This document shows, piece after piece, positions 16,222 to 24,512 of a stretch of 64,000 bases of DNA; positions within the stretch are counted from its first letter, which is position 1, and the number at the start of each line of letters is the position of its first letter. The translations under genes were made by a program, and so were the position numbers. Source of the stretch: Nanobdellota archaeon (GTDB taxonomy: Archaea > Aenigmatarchaeota > Aenigmatarchaeia > Aenigmatarchaeales > Aenigmatarchaeaceae); NCBI GenBank assembly GCA_018901755.1, contig JAHIDZ010000020.1, positions 17,607 to 81,606 on the forward strand, in the 5' to 3' direction. The notes below the pieces were generated by a model. The model worked only from the letters and a program-made list of their open reading frames with translations, ran no database searches and was not told the origin of the DNA.

Positions 16222-16739
16222 TTTTCAAAATGCATTATTTCACTTAATTTTTTTCTGTTCGTTGGACTTGGATTTTCAGCAGGATAACCCATGACAATAA
16301 CATACGGAACAATGACTTCTTTAGGGATATTGAGCAGTTTCTTTATCTTCTCTTTATTGCACCACGCAACATAACAGGTTCCTAACCCAAGTTCTGTTGC
16401 TCTTAGAACAAGAAACGCACTTGCCAGAGACAAATTAATAAAATTCATAGCGATTTCAAGCTTTCTATTTGAGTGTTTTGAGTAGGGATTATCATCAACA
16501 CAGCATACGATAATAACAGGTGTCTTATACATCTCCTTCTGGATAAAAATATCATTTTCTTCGAATTCTAATATTTTCTTCTTATCTTTAACAACCACAA
16601 AGTTCCATGGCTGAAGATTGTGGCTGGACGGTGCTTTCCTCGCCGCATCAATGACTTCTTTTATTAAACTGTTTGAGATAGATTTTTCTTTGAATTTTCG
16701 GATTGATTTTCTCTCTTTGATCGCATTCTTAACATTCAT
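16215..16739 (-). CDS. Nitroreductase-family FMN oxidoreductase
   Basis: 174 residues, usual length. MNVKNAIKERKSIRKFKEKS at the start and AARKAPSSHNLQPWNFVVVKD give the FMN-binding signature; TELGLGTCYVAWCNKEKI and the C-terminal GYPAENPSPTNRKKL complete the fold. Physiological substrate unknown. Coupled to the HD gene by a short overlap. Confidence 0.92.
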   Translation of the reverse strand: MNVKNAIKERKSIRKFKEKSISNSLIKEVIDAARKAPSSHNLQPWNFVVVKDKKKILEFEENDIFIQKEMYKTPVIIVCCVDDNPYSKHSNRKLEIAMNFINLSLASAFLVLRATELGLGTCYVAWCNKEKIKKLLNIPKEVIVPYVIVMGYPAENPSPTNRKKLSEIMHFEKW

Positions 16740-16800
16740 TCAATCTACCTAACAATCATTTGGTGTCAATTCTTATAAATCTGCTATAATAATTAGTTAT

Positions 16801-17487
16801 ATGCCAAAGGTAAGATTTCATAACATGAATTTTAAAGATGATATAAAGGTACTGCAAAAATCATTGACACGAATCCAAAAGAACATGCCAAATTTCAAGA
16901 AAATGGCAAATATGTATTTTAAGAATCCGGATAATAAAAATCTTATTGAATTTATAGCAGAAAATAAGCAGCATTTCATTGGCATGAGAGACTCTAATTC
17001 TAAGAGAATTATTAAAAACTGGAGAAAAATAGAGAAAAGATATTTTTCAGAGGTTGAAAAGATTACATGTTATAAATGGAAATTTAAGACATATGAATGT
17101 TATTTATCTTCAACTTTCTTTATTGGTGGGAATTATACAGTTGATGAAAAACACCTGAAACCGCACAATACTATAATGGTCTGTCCTTACACTAAGCATG
17201 TAGATCCTATTTATGTTATAGCTCATGAACTTTTCCACGCCCACACTCAAGGCGTTATCTCATGTACAAATATTAAATTAGATAAGAACTATTTGAAAAT
17301 CTCAGGCCCTATGGCTGAAATTATTCTGAAGGTCGTTTTCTCCGAAATCCCAATAACAGGATTCAATAGGAATGTCTACCCACAATATGATAAAATATGT
17401 CAAACCCTAAAGAAAAGATGGATTAAAGACAAAGATTTCAAGAAGCTGATTTTAGATACGTATGATCTTTTGGAAAAAGGTGCGTAA
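16801..17487 (+). CDS. Putative zinc metalloprotease-like protein (HExxH)
   Basis: 228 residues, no signal peptide or membrane helix. A single HExxH motif occurs in YVIAHELFHAHTQG at about residues 138-151, the usual zincin active-site helix, with another His two residues on. The N-terminal third is basic and helical. No specific peptidase family recognised. It is a single plus-strand gene with a short leader (ATAATAATTAGTTAT just upstream). Confidence 0.7.
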   Translation: MPKVRFHNMNFKDDIKVLQKSLTRIQKNMPNFKKMANMYFKNPDNKNLIEFIAENKQHFIGMRDSNSKRIIKNWRKIEKRYFSEVEKITCYKWKFKTYECYLSSTFFIGGNYTVDEKHLKPHNTIMVCPYTKHVDPIYVIAHELFHAHTQGVISCTNIKLDKNYLKISGPMAEIILKVVFSEIPITGFNRNVYPQYDKICQTLKKRWIKDKDFKKLILDTYDLLEKGA

Positions 17488-17525
17488 ATTCCATTATTCT
17501 ATAATATGTAAAATTTGTATTGTCT

Positions 17526-18095
17526 TTATGCCAGTCTTTCCAAATCCTTTCTAACAGCTTCAATGAACTTGGTGTCAAGATTATCGACAAGTATTTTTGC
17601 ATTTTCAACAAATTCGATGCTGTTTTTTATCACATTCTCGACATTAACAGACACTCTTGTTTCAACATCATATTGGATATTTTCTCTCCTATCTCTGATA
17701 TCTTTCAACGCATCCAATAATTTCTGCTCTATCTTGACTTTTTCTATTTTTTCAAGAACATCTGACAAATTTTTATAATGATCCATTGATTTCTTATCAA
17801 GTTTTCCTGTCCTGACAAAATACTTTTCAATTATAGCGACTGTGCATGTGTGATCTTTGCTCTGCAAACCGATTCTAGTTAAGATAGACAAACAAGCCTG
17901 ATACATTGAATAATAAGCTGTTATCACAGTCCATTCTTCATAATTTCCTTTTTTCAGATAATTCATAACTTCTATATTTCTTAATGCTTTTTTGTAATGC
18001 ATCTCGCTAAGTTTTGCATTCTGATTGATTATGATTATTCCTCTGCCATCCCTGCCTCTTTCCAGACATTGCTTTATTGTTTCTTCTCTAACCAT
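17526..18095 (-). CDS. HEPN-domain protein, partner of MNT nucleotidyltransferase
   Basis: 189 residues, all-helical. It has the HEPN layout: TAYYSMYQACLSIL helix near residue 60 and the C-terminal region DIRDRRENIQYDVETRV. Typical RNase HEPN proteins carry R-x4-6-H; here the histidine position is a tyrosine (RRENIQY). So toxicity by RNA cleavage is doubtful, although Tyr can be the AMPylation target in such pairs. The gene overlaps the MNT gene by 22 bases, the usual layout of a two-gene HEPN/MNT module. Confidence 0.82.
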   Translation of the reverse strand: MVREETIKQCLERGRDGRGIIIINQNAKLSEMHYKKALRNIEVMNYLKKGNYEEWTVITAYYSMYQACLSILTRIGLQSKDHTCTVAIIEKYFVRTGKLDKKSMDHYKNLSDVLEKIEKVKIEQKLLDALKDIRDRRENIQYDVETRVSVNVENVIKNSIEFVENAKILVDNLDTKFIEAVRKDLERLA

Positions 18096-18724
18096 TTCAA
18101 CACCTCTCTGATATAGAACTCTGTTCCAAATAGAATAATATGATTATTGTATATCTCATAGATTAATGTTTGCTTTTTGCTTAAACCTTCTTTAAAGTCA
18201 GTTATTGTTAAAATAAAAGGAGATATTTTCTTGCTGTGTGTTTCGCTTATTCCTCTGCAGACGCTTCTTATAGTGTAATCCCATTTTTCATATTCGGCTT
18301 TTGTTCCGGATCTAATGATAAACAGAGTATCAATATCGCTTTTTTCTGTTTGGTTTCCTTTGACAAATGAACCAAATATTGTTATTGAAATCATAACATC
18401 GTTAAGCATGCCTGAAAATTCATTTAAAATATCTTCTGCAATGATTTTTAAGACCTGATTATTTTTCAATAGTTGCTCTTTTTTTTGATTTTCAATCAGC
18501 TCCCCGAATTTTTCAACAGATGAACTAGCATAATTTAGATGGTATAACCCAGTCTTTCCTCTTATTTTCTTGCCTAATATTTTTTCTTCAGTCAGTTTTT
18601 CAAGGACTTTGAATGCGGAAATATACGGCAATTCGCCTGATTTTGATATCTCAGTTGAGGTAAACTCCTTCTCAGGGCTTTTGAAAAATATGTTCAGTGC
18701 CTTTAACTGATTTTTTGGTATCAT
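18074..18724 (-). CDS. Winged-helix plus MNT nucleotidyltransferase protein
   Basis: 216 residues from ATG 18722-18724 (MIPKNQLKALN); the open frame extends to 18787, but that extension covers the promoter repeats. A winged-helix domain at the N-terminus (FTSTEISKSGELPYISAFKV) is followed by the minimal nucleotidyltransferase core IFGSFVKGNQTEKSDIDTLF, i.e. GS-x10-DxD near residue 115. Such proteins act as antitoxins to HEPN partners, and the wHTH probably autoregulates. An inverted repeat sits just before the start. Confidence 0.82.
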   Translation of the reverse strand: MIPKNQLKALNIFFKSPEKEFTSTEISKSGELPYISAFKVLEKLTEEKILGKKIRGKTGLYHLNYASSSVEKFGELIENQKKEQLLKNNQVLKIIAEDILNEFSGMLNDVMISITIFGSFVKGNQTEKSDIDTLFIIRSGTKAEYEKWDYTIRSVCRGISETHSKKISPFILTITDFKEGLSKKQTLIYEIYNNHIILFGTEFYIREVLKWLEKKQ

Positions 18725-18731
18725 TAAATCA

Positions 18732-18749
18732 TCTATATTTTTATATAGA
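18732..18749. promoter_or_regulatory. Inverted repeat at promoter of MNT/HEPN pair
   Basis: TCTATATTTTTATATAGA is an inverted repeat with 6-bp TCTATA/TATAGA arms, followed by a second similar ATCTATATTTATATATA copy. It lies just upstream of the MNT start where a wHTH antitoxin would bind. It overlaps the TATA box, so the base composition makes this tentative. Confidence 0.45.
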
Positions 18750-18787
18750 TATCTATATTTATATATATATAAAGTTAATGACGCCAA

Positions 18788-19066
18788 TGACTTTGCATAA
18801 TAACTTAATTTTATTCCTAAAACTAAAGATTCGTATTATCTTGACTGTGATGATGAAAAGTTTAAATGAAAAAATCATTCTATTGACTCAAATTGAGTCA
18901 ATACAACCTTATCTAGCTCTTCTAAAGATAGTAACGAAGAAGAAGTTACTACTGAATATAGCAAGTGTGGCAAAATAAAAGTGTAGCAGTTGTAAATGAC
19001 GATTATAATAATAAATATAATTCCACAGGAAACACAGGTAAAAAATATAAAAATTTAAAAAACGGA
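18788..19066. other. Intergenic stretch with a 10-bp-arm palindrome
   Basis: About 280 bases without a convincing gene. The clearest element is the inverted repeat TATTGACTCAAATTGAGTCAATA at 18881-18903 (arms of 11 with a central A), which looks like an operator or a remnant end. Translations on the plus strand give short interrupted charged stretches (SSKDSNEEEVTTEYSKCGK), possibly a decayed gene. Confidence 0.45.
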
Positions 19067-19153
19067 TTACTTTTGAGATTTTCTTAGTTCTTCCTGAACT
19101 TCCCCGATTATCTTATCCCACTCCTCTATCCAATCGGAATTTATCTTTTTCAT
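19067..19153 (-). CDS. Very short ORF, possible small protein
   Basis: 28 residues, MKKINSDWIEEWDKIIGEVQ then EELRKSQK; an amphipathic acidic helix. The sequence has protein-like composition but no relatives I recognise, and no clear ribosome-binding site. It may be a small protein or a fragment of a longer one. Confidence 0.3.
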   Translation of the reverse strand: MKKINSDWIEEWDKIIGEVQEELRKSQK

Positions 19154-19272
19154 GAAAGAACATGATTAATTTATAATTTAATTCTATTGCTCATCTTAAG
19201 AAGGGGTATATCCAATATTTGACACCTGTTTTTAGTGTCACAAAAAGTAGGGACTACATTAACATGAAAAAG

Positions 19273-19367
19273 AGCCGCGAGAGGGATTTGAACCCCCGAC
19301 TTGCTGCTTTCTGTAAGGCATACACCTTATACAAGGCAGCCGCTCTACCGACCTGAGCCATCGCGGC
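19273..19367 (-). tRNA. tRNA-Thr(TGT) with anticodon-loop intron
   Basis: Acceptor GCCGCGA/TCGCGGC with U73 discriminator, as in many archaeal tRNA-Thr; D-stem GCTC/GAGC; T-arm GGGGG-TTCAAAT-CCCTC. The intron (about 19309-19329, 21 nt) follows position 37 and contains the hairpin TAAGG-TGTATG-CCTTA. After removal the anticodon loop is CTTGTAA in a GCTGC/GCAGC stem. The splice structure is a relaxed bulge-helix-loop rather than a strict BHB. This is the only tRNA here without an encoded CCA. Confidence 0.9.
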
Positions 19368-19447
19368 ATGAATTTACTATATTCTAATCTATTATTTAGA
19401 TATTTAAAATAATTGTATAGAGTATATTTTAAGCATTTTTACCAACA

Positions 19448-20536
19448 TTAATTATTCTCTATAAGTTTTTTATATAAATTTTCTATCTTATCTATAGTAT
19501 TTTCCATCGAATATTCTTTAACAGTCTCGTAGCCATTCTTTATAATCTTTTTTCTAAATTTACTATTCAAAACCATATCTATTTTTGATGGTATTTCTGC
19601 ATCTTTATTAAACAAAATACCATTTACATTATTTTTCACAATATCGTTAAATCCTCTAGCATTTCTAACAATAACAGGACATCCATAGGACATTGCTTCC
19701 AAGACAACTAAACCTTGCGTTTCAGACGACGATGCCGAAATAAACATATCTGCTTTCTTATACAAAATATCTCGATGTTTGTCAGAAATATAGCCAGTAA
19801 ACTTAACTCTTTTAGTCAATTCTAATTTTTTAACAATGGATTTCAAACGTTCTTCATCTGGTCCTTTAGAAGTTATTATTAGATTACCTTTCTCTATTTT
19901 CTTCAAAACTTTTATTATCACATCGACTTCTTTTTCCTTACATAATCGTCCAACATGAAGAATAATAGGTATTTTATTAATATTTTGCTTTCTATTCTTA
20001 ATTTTAAAATCAACTCCAGTGGATATGACACGAATAGGCTTCTTTACACCATATATTCTAAGTTCTTTTTCAATAGATTTAGACGGTGATATAACAATAT
20101 CTGCTCTATTATGAAACCATTTGACATATTTTGCAGCAATTTTCTTTGTTATATTCTTACCATATTTAGACAAATATTGAGTGTATTCGGTTATGTGCGT
20201 ATGATAAGTGATTACAGTAGGTATATTGAATATCTTACCAACTGTTAAACCGATCATAGCAGATGTAAATGGGCCGTGTAAATGTATTACATCAGGTCTT
20301 ATTTCTCTCATTCTTTTTACTATTCCTCTTCCTGGTAAAGATATCATATATTCGGGATATGGTTTAAATTTAGTAGATTTAAATCTAAAAACATCTTTTT
20401 CTTTTTTTCCAGGTTTTGGAGCAAAAATATAGACTTTATGCCCACGAGCTTCAAGCTCTTTCTTATATGCATCTATTACAGTAACCACACCATTTACTTG
20501 CGGGTGATATGTCTCTGTAAAGAAAGCTATCTTCAT
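19448..20536 (-). CDS. GT4-family glycosyltransferase
   Basis: 362 residues. The N-terminal MKIAFFTETYHPQVNGVVTV is the donor/acceptor binding loop of GT-B, GT4-family enzymes of the type that glycosylate lipids (diacylglycerol or polyprenol linked). The C-terminal domain has VGRLCKEKEVD and the E-x7-E donor motif SSSETQGLVVLEAM. No transmembrane helix, as expected for a peripheral enzyme. Probably builds membrane glycolipids or glycans; substrate unknown. Confidence 0.92.
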   Translation of the reverse strand: MKIAFFTETYHPQVNGVVTVIDAYKKELEARGHKVYIFAPKPGKKEKDVFRFKSTKFKPYPEYMISLPGRGIVKRMREIRPDVIHLHGPFTSAMIGLTVGKIFNIPTVITYHTHITEYTQYLSKYGKNITKKIAAKYVKWFHNRADIVISPSKSIEKELRIYGVKKPIRVISTGVDFKIKNRKQNINKIPIILHVGRLCKEKEVDVIIKVLKKIEKGNLIITSKGPDEERLKSIVKKLELTKRVKFTGYISDKHRDILYKKADMFISASSSETQGLVVLEAMSYGCPVIVRNARGFNDIVKNNVNGILFNKDAEIPSKIDMVLNSKFRKKIIKNGYETVKEYSMENTIDKIENLYKKLIENN

Positions 20537-20589
20537 AAAAACAATTAGTCACATTTTACTTATAATGGTTACTGATGATATAATAAAAT

Positions 20590-21126
20590 TCATTTTCTAC
20601 TCGCTTCTTTAATATATCTTGCTAATCTTTTTTCCAATTTTACCCAAGATTTTTTCTCAAGAATATAGCCAACACAATTTGCCGAGCCGCACTTACACGC
20701 ATACTTTGAATAATTTCTTGAATCCCATCCAAATCCATAATTATAAGTGATTTCCTCGCCCCGAGCAATATCTCTTACAGAATATATCCATATTTGTTTT
20801 TTTATTATTTTATATTTACAATTTGGATTACAAGAATGGTTAATATATTTCGCAGGATTATTTCTAATACTTCCACCATCCAAATCATGTTTTTTATCGA
20901 TTTCAAAAATGTATGTTGCGCCTTTAGATGGGTTTCTTTTTGATAATTTAACAGTTGTATCTGCCCTTCGCGTTCCTTCTCTTTTAGTTATTATTTCCCC
21001 AGTATATTCTATTATTCTAGTTCCAACAGGTATTTTTTTTAGAGCAAATAATCCTTTACTGTGAATTTTTGATTTCTTAAGATAAACATATTTATTCACT
21101 TTAGAAATAGTTTTATGTGATATCAT
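20590..21126 (-). CDS. SET-domain protein lysine methyltransferase with post-SET motif
   Basis: 178 residues. SET motifs are complete: KSKIHSKGLFALKKIPVGT near residue 18, EYTGEIIT, the NHSCNPNCKYKI motif near 100 and the GEEITYNYGF motif near 125. A post-SET zinc motif follows: CKCGSANCVGYI. These are hallmarks of active eukaryote-like lysine methyltransferases. In archaea possible targets are chromatin proteins or ribosomal proteins. The presence of post-SET cysteines is notable for archaea. It is followed by a second SET gene. Confidence 0.9.
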   Translation of the reverse strand: MISHKTISKVNKYVYLKKSKIHSKGLFALKKIPVGTRIIEYTGEIITKREGTRRADTTVKLSKRNPSKGATYIFEIDKKHDLDGGSIRNNPAKYINHSCNPNCKYKIIKKQIWIYSVRDIARGEEITYNYGFGWDSRNYSKYACKCGSANCVGYILEKKSWVKLEKRLARYIKEASRK

Positions 21127-21137
21127 AAAATCATTTT

Positions 21138-21536
21138 TTATCCGTAAGTAACATAATCAACAGTTAGTTCTTCATTCTTCTTTATATCTCTTAATGCAAT
21201 GAAATTTCCATTCTCATCATTACGTTTCAAATTTGGTTTTTTAGAATGATTCAAATAAAATGAAAGTCCCATGGCATAAAATCCTCTTTCCGGAATCCAA
21301 CCATTTCCTTTCTTATCAAACCAGTAAAAATCATCTATTATCTTAAATATCTCTGGATCAGAACATTTAAACACATTTTTATTAACCTTAATCCATTTCT
21401 GTTTTGGTTCAGATTTAAATGGATTTTCTCCTTTAGGAATATTTCTTATTGCAAAAAGTCCTATTCCATGTATTTTCGAAGGTTTCAATCTACAGAAAAT
21501 CTCCTTTATTCGGCTTATTACTTTTTTATTATTCAT
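21138..21536 (-). CDS. Second SET-domain protein, short
   Basis: 132 residues. LKPSKIHGIGLFAIRNIPKG at residues ~17-36, FYLNHSKKPNLKRND near 95 and LRDIKKNEELTVDYVTYG at the end correspond to the SET start, the NH-motif and the catalytic Tyr region. No post-SET cysteines, and the first part of the insert differs from its neighbour. Resembles the small SET proteins with a free C-terminus. It lies 11 bases from the neighbouring SET gene, so the two are probably co-expressed. Confidence 0.85.
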   Translation of the reverse strand: MNNKKVISRIKEIFCRLKPSKIHGIGLFAIRNIPKGENPFKSEPKQKWIKVNKNVFKCSDPEIFKIIDDFYWFDKKGNGWIPERGFYAMGLSFYLNHSKKPNLKRNDENGNFIALRDIKKNEELTVDYVTYG

Positions 21537-21553
21537 TTGATATGCACCAGCAT

Positions 21554-22936
21554 TTAGCCGCCGTATAAATAACCTTCAGTATGAAGTTTATCAGAATCAC
21601 TGTTCCATTTTAAACCAATATCAGTTCTATAAAACATATTCTGTATCATGATATTTCTTACTCTTGCATAAGTTTGTCTTCTCGCCTCTTCAACAGTATT
21701 TCCTGAACCAGTAACTACTAAAACATAACCAGAATCGCCAGCTATTGTCCATATGTCATTCAAGAATTTTATATCTCCAAGATGCACTCCTTCATAATTT
21801 GGTTTCTTAAATAAAATTGATAAATCTCTATAAATAAATGCTTCTTTCGGATCATCGAATGGAAACGGTGGAACAGCAACTACTACTCCTAACTGAAATC
21901 CTTTTTTTGTTTTAATTTCAAAATCTTCTCCTTTAGCCATTTTATATAATGTTTCTCCCAGATTACTCAATATTCCTTCCATTTGTATACTTATGATTGG
22001 ATAACCGAATCTACAGGTAAATTCTAATGGAAATATTCCTTTTGCATTTGCTATACAATTAATATCAACATAACCCACATAACCACTTTTTACCAAATCT
22101 TCCTTCATTTTTAATAAGGTATTATTGAATAATGTATTTGGTTTTGACCAGAATATTAGAGTTCCCATCTCTCCTGTATATGGTCCTAAATCTCCTGGAA
22201 ATAATTTTTTATGTTCAAAATTAATATTTATCGGTAAAATAAAATCTTTTCCATTGAAAAATGCCCCAACTGCAACTTCAACACCCACAGCCATTTTTTG
22301 CAATTGAAATCTTTTTATTTTCTTTGCCCAAATTTCTTTATTCTGTTCAAGTATCTGTATCAGATCTTTACCATCTTCATCTTGTCCTAAAAACAATATT
22401 CCTTTTTGTTCTGAAGCAATAGTTCCAGATGGTTTGAAAACATATCTTCCAGGATTTGTTTTAATAAATTCTAATGCCATATCAAAACTATTAAAATCCC
22501 AATGTGGTAGAACACTCATTCCAACCCTATTCATTTCATTTTGTCCATATTCTCTATCATCTTCTAATTTATCAGTATATTTACTTCCACCAACAACTAA
22601 TTTTCCTTTCGCTCTTAACTCATCTGCTTTTTCTCCAAATCCAGTATCATCAAATACTATAACATCTGCCCAATCGATAAAATTTTCCCATTTATCAATT
22701 TTTTCAAGTATACCATCATAAACATCTGCATCTTCTTTTCTTTCTATAAAAACTTTTACTTCATGACCTTCTTTTGTTAAATGCCAAGCAACATCTCCGC
22801 TAAGACTTTCCCAAGAAACAAATAAGAATTTTTTAACATTTCTATCAATTTCTATTTTCTGAACTTTCTGAGAACCATTTCCATTCGTATGGTTTTCATT
22901 TTTTTGTGAAACGTTTTTATTTAACATTAGTATCAT
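21554..22936 (-). CDS. ATP-grasp protein related to phosphoribosylamine-glycine ligase (PurD-like)
   Basis: 460 residues. After a polar ~30-residue N-terminal extension come a Rossmann-like N domain (KKFLFVSWESLSGDVAWHL) and the ATP-grasp domain (GRYVFKPSGTIASEQKGILF, later YVGYVDINCIANAKGIFPLEFTCRFGYP). The C domain ends with VVTGSGNTVEEARRQTYAR, typical of PurD. The glycine-rich N-terminal loop differs from canonical PurD, and no other purine genes are in the window, so a related ligase activity is possible. Confidence 0.75.
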   Translation of the reverse strand: MILMLNKNVSQKNENHTNGNGSQKVQKIEIDRNVKKFLFVSWESLSGDVAWHLTKEGHEVKVFIERKEDADVYDGILEKIDKWENFIDWADVIVFDDTGFGEKADELRAKGKLVVGGSKYTDKLEDDREYGQNEMNRVGMSVLPHWDFNSFDMALEFIKTNPGRYVFKPSGTIASEQKGILFLGQDEDGKDLIQILEQNKEIWAKKIKRFQLQKMAVGVEVAVGAFFNGKDFILPININFEHKKLFPGDLGPYTGEMGTLIFWSKPNTLFNNTLLKMKEDLVKSGYVGYVDINCIANAKGIFPLEFTCRFGYPIISIQMEGILSNLGETLYKMAKGEDFEIKTKKGFQLGVVVAVPPFPFDDPKEAFIYRDLSILFKKPNYEGVHLGDIKFLNDIWTIAGDSGYVLVVTGSGNTVEEARRQTYARVRNIMIQNMFYRTDIGLKWNSDSDKLHTEGYLYGG

Positions 22937-23032
22937 TAATTTATTTTTTATGATGAATTATTTACAATTAATAATTGTAGCAATTGATATTTAAAATAAA
23001 CTATTGTTAGAAACAAAATAATTTTTACAATA
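22937..23032. other. Short intergenic stretch
   Basis: AT-rich; likely holds the promoter for the ATP-grasp gene (GATATTTAAAATAAAC is a TATA-like stretch about 60 bases upstream). Nothing else seen. Confidence 0.3.
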
Positions 23033-23626
23033 TTATTTACTTTCACACAGAATTCCTGTCATATGTATATCAGATATTGTTCCTATAGTCCTCAATCCAG
23101 ATTTTTCTACTTCTTTTTTTAGTTCATCTGAGGTAAATTTCTTCTCATATCCTCCTTTCATTGAAAGAAATGTTTTTACAAACCAACTATCTTTAGGTAC
23201 AAAAATCACACACAACCCATTATCTTTCATAAGTTTCTTATGCACAGAAATAGCTTTTTGTCTTTTTATTTTTTGAAAATGTTCTATAACGCCATCGCTC
23301 ATTACAATATCATATTTTTTCTTGTAATTGAATAAATCCTCTTTAACATATTTAACACCGAATTTTATACCACTTTTTTTATATGTTTGATATGCTTCTT
23401 CACTATTATCAACAACGAACGCCTTAGTATTCTTCTGCAATGAAATTAAACCGAGAAGATAGCCTGATCCACCACCAAGCTCTACCATTGTTTTATTATC
23501 TAAATTTATATTTTTCAATAATTTGATATAGGCTTTAGATCTATATCTTTCATAAAATTTCCACACAAACATTTTTAGTGAAGAATTTACAAACCAAAAA
23601 TTATTCCAATCTATTCCACTATTCAT
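23033..23626 (-). CDS. Class I SAM-dependent methyltransferase
   Basis: 197 residues. Motif I MVELGGGSGYLLGLI near residue 50, acidic loop FVVDNSEEAYQ and motif IV YDIVMSDGVIEHF define a Rossmann-fold methyltransferase of the type 11 kind. Substrate unknown. Transcribed toward lower coordinates, with tRNA-Met starting 37 bases upstream of its start. Confidence 0.85.
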   Translation of the reverse strand: MNSGIDWNNFWFVNSSLKMFVWKFYERYRSKAYIKLLKNINLDNKTMVELGGGSGYLLGLISLQKNTKAFVVDNSEEAYQTYKKSGIKFGVKYVKEDLFNYKKKYDIVMSDGVIEHFQKIKRQKAISVHKKLMKDNGLCVIFVPKDSWFVKTFLSMKGGYEKKFTSDELKKEVEKSGLRTIGTISDIHMTGILCESK

Positions 23627-23662
23627 AGTTATACACAGCCTATTCGATATATAAATACTTGG

Positions 23663-23802
23663 TGTCGGTGGTGAGATTTGAACTCACGGCCTCAAGATTT
23701 CTCTCATCCCTATGGTCGATACTCATAACAGAAGTTATGAGTCTTGCGTTCTACCAGGCTGAACCACACCTTAACGACTAACCACAGGCGTGATTAGTTG
23801 AC
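23663..23802 (-). tRNA. Elongator tRNA-Met(CAT) with introns in acceptor stem and anticodon loop
   Basis: Mature tRNA: acceptor GTCGGTG/CACCGAC, A73, encoded CCA (23660-23662), D-stem GTTC/GAAC, anticodon stem CAAGA/TCTTG with loop CTCATAA, T-arm GTGAG-TTCAAAT-CTCAC. A 29-nt intron (23771-23799) separates positions 3 and 4. Its BHB has a 9-bp inner helix ACUAAUCAC/GUGGUUAGU, central helix GACG/CGUU and bulges UC|A and AA|G. The second intron (23699-23735, 37 nt) is at 37/38. The stop codon of the upstream homing endonuclease gene lies inside the first intron, so the two genes overlap. Confidence 0.88.
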
Positions 23803-24335
23803 GTCGTAGTCACCGACATTGATTTCACTATATTAGTTTTCTCTTTGACCTTTTTAAATGACGTGCGATAGTAATAACAATTTCTATAAATAGCATTACG
23901 CCATGGTTTAATACCTTTTTGTTTTAGATATTTAAAAATATACGGCCCTATCCATTTAACTATTGTTTGTGAGAATCCTATCGTATTTCCACTGACATAA
24001 CCATCTCCATCTAAAAACCCAGCAATAAACGCATCAGCATTGCTAGGAAAATATTTTATCTGTTTCATTGGCATTAGAAGAAAGAAATTTTTACAGGTTG
24101 CTTTTATTTCCATCGCTCCTTTACTAATTCGAGTATGAAACCTAACATTCATTTTTGTGAGAATATTCTTAACTTTGTCAATTACTTCCATATCTTTCTT
24201 AGGATTCAAATAAAATACAGTTCTGTATGTTCTTTTGTCAATATATTTAGAACCATCGGCATAAAACAAACCTATCAACCAATCTAACTCGATCTTAGTT
24301 ATAGCATTCACATTAATTTTCTTTATATAAATCAT
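23778..24335 (-). CDS. LAGLIDADG homing endonuclease overlapping tRNA-Met 5' end
   Basis: 185 residues, two motifs: LDWLIGLFYADGSK near residue 19 and AFIAGFLDGDGYVS near 107. The last residues (SVTTTSTNHACG) are encoded by sequence that is also the tRNA-Met leader, first exon and start of its acceptor-stem intron. A 7-base copy of the acceptor, GTCGGTG, lies in the coding sequence at 23811-23817, a few bases upstream of the real one. The gene ends where the tRNA begins, so it is co-oriented and probably co-transcribed. Confidence 0.88.
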   Translation of the reverse strand: MIYIKKINVNAITKIELDWLIGLFYADGSKYIDKRTYRTVFYLNPKKDMEVIDKVKNILTKMNVRFHTRISKGAMEIKATCKNFFLLMPMKQIKYFPSNADAFIAGFLDGDGYVSGNTIGFSQTIVKWIGPYIFKYLKQKGIKPWRNAIYRNCYYYRTSFKKVKEKTNIVKSMSVTTTSTNHACG

Positions 24336-24395
24336 GTTCGTTATTACGATAGTTTCTTTTATTTAAAGATTGTAGACACTTTGTAAAAATCATGG

Positions 24396-24505
24396 TGGGC
24401 TCGACGGGATTTGAACCCGCGACTCTCAGCTATCATCGCATTTGCTCTATCCTTTTAAGCAAAAACTTAAAAGGCTGATACTCTGCCAGACTGAGTTACG
24501 AACCC
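24396..24505 (-). tRNA. tRNA-Lys(TTT) with 36-nt anticodon intron
   Basis: Acceptor GGGTTCG/CGAGCCC, A73, encoded CCA (24393-24395); D-stem ACTC/GAGT; T-arm GCGGG-TTCAAAT-CCCGT. Intron at 37/38 (24432-24467). After removal the loop is CTTTTAA in stem TCAGC/GCTGA. The anticodon strand CCTTTTAAG can pair with CTTAAAAGG inside the intron, a 9-bp hairpin competing with the splice structure, so the BHB is relaxed. Confidence 0.9.
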
Positions 24506-24512
24506 TTGTTGG

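Noticed and set aside
18697-18978. Plus-strand 93-codon ORF over the MNT promoter
   Set aside because: It begins antisense to the MNT gene, runs through AT repeats (residues YIYIYIKL) and has no protein-like conservation.
23769-23810. Alternative tRNA-Met intron of 42 nt between positions 7 and 8, using the upstream GTCGGTG
   Set aside because: It also gives a good tRNA but its ends form no BHB, while the 29-nt intron at 3/4 does.
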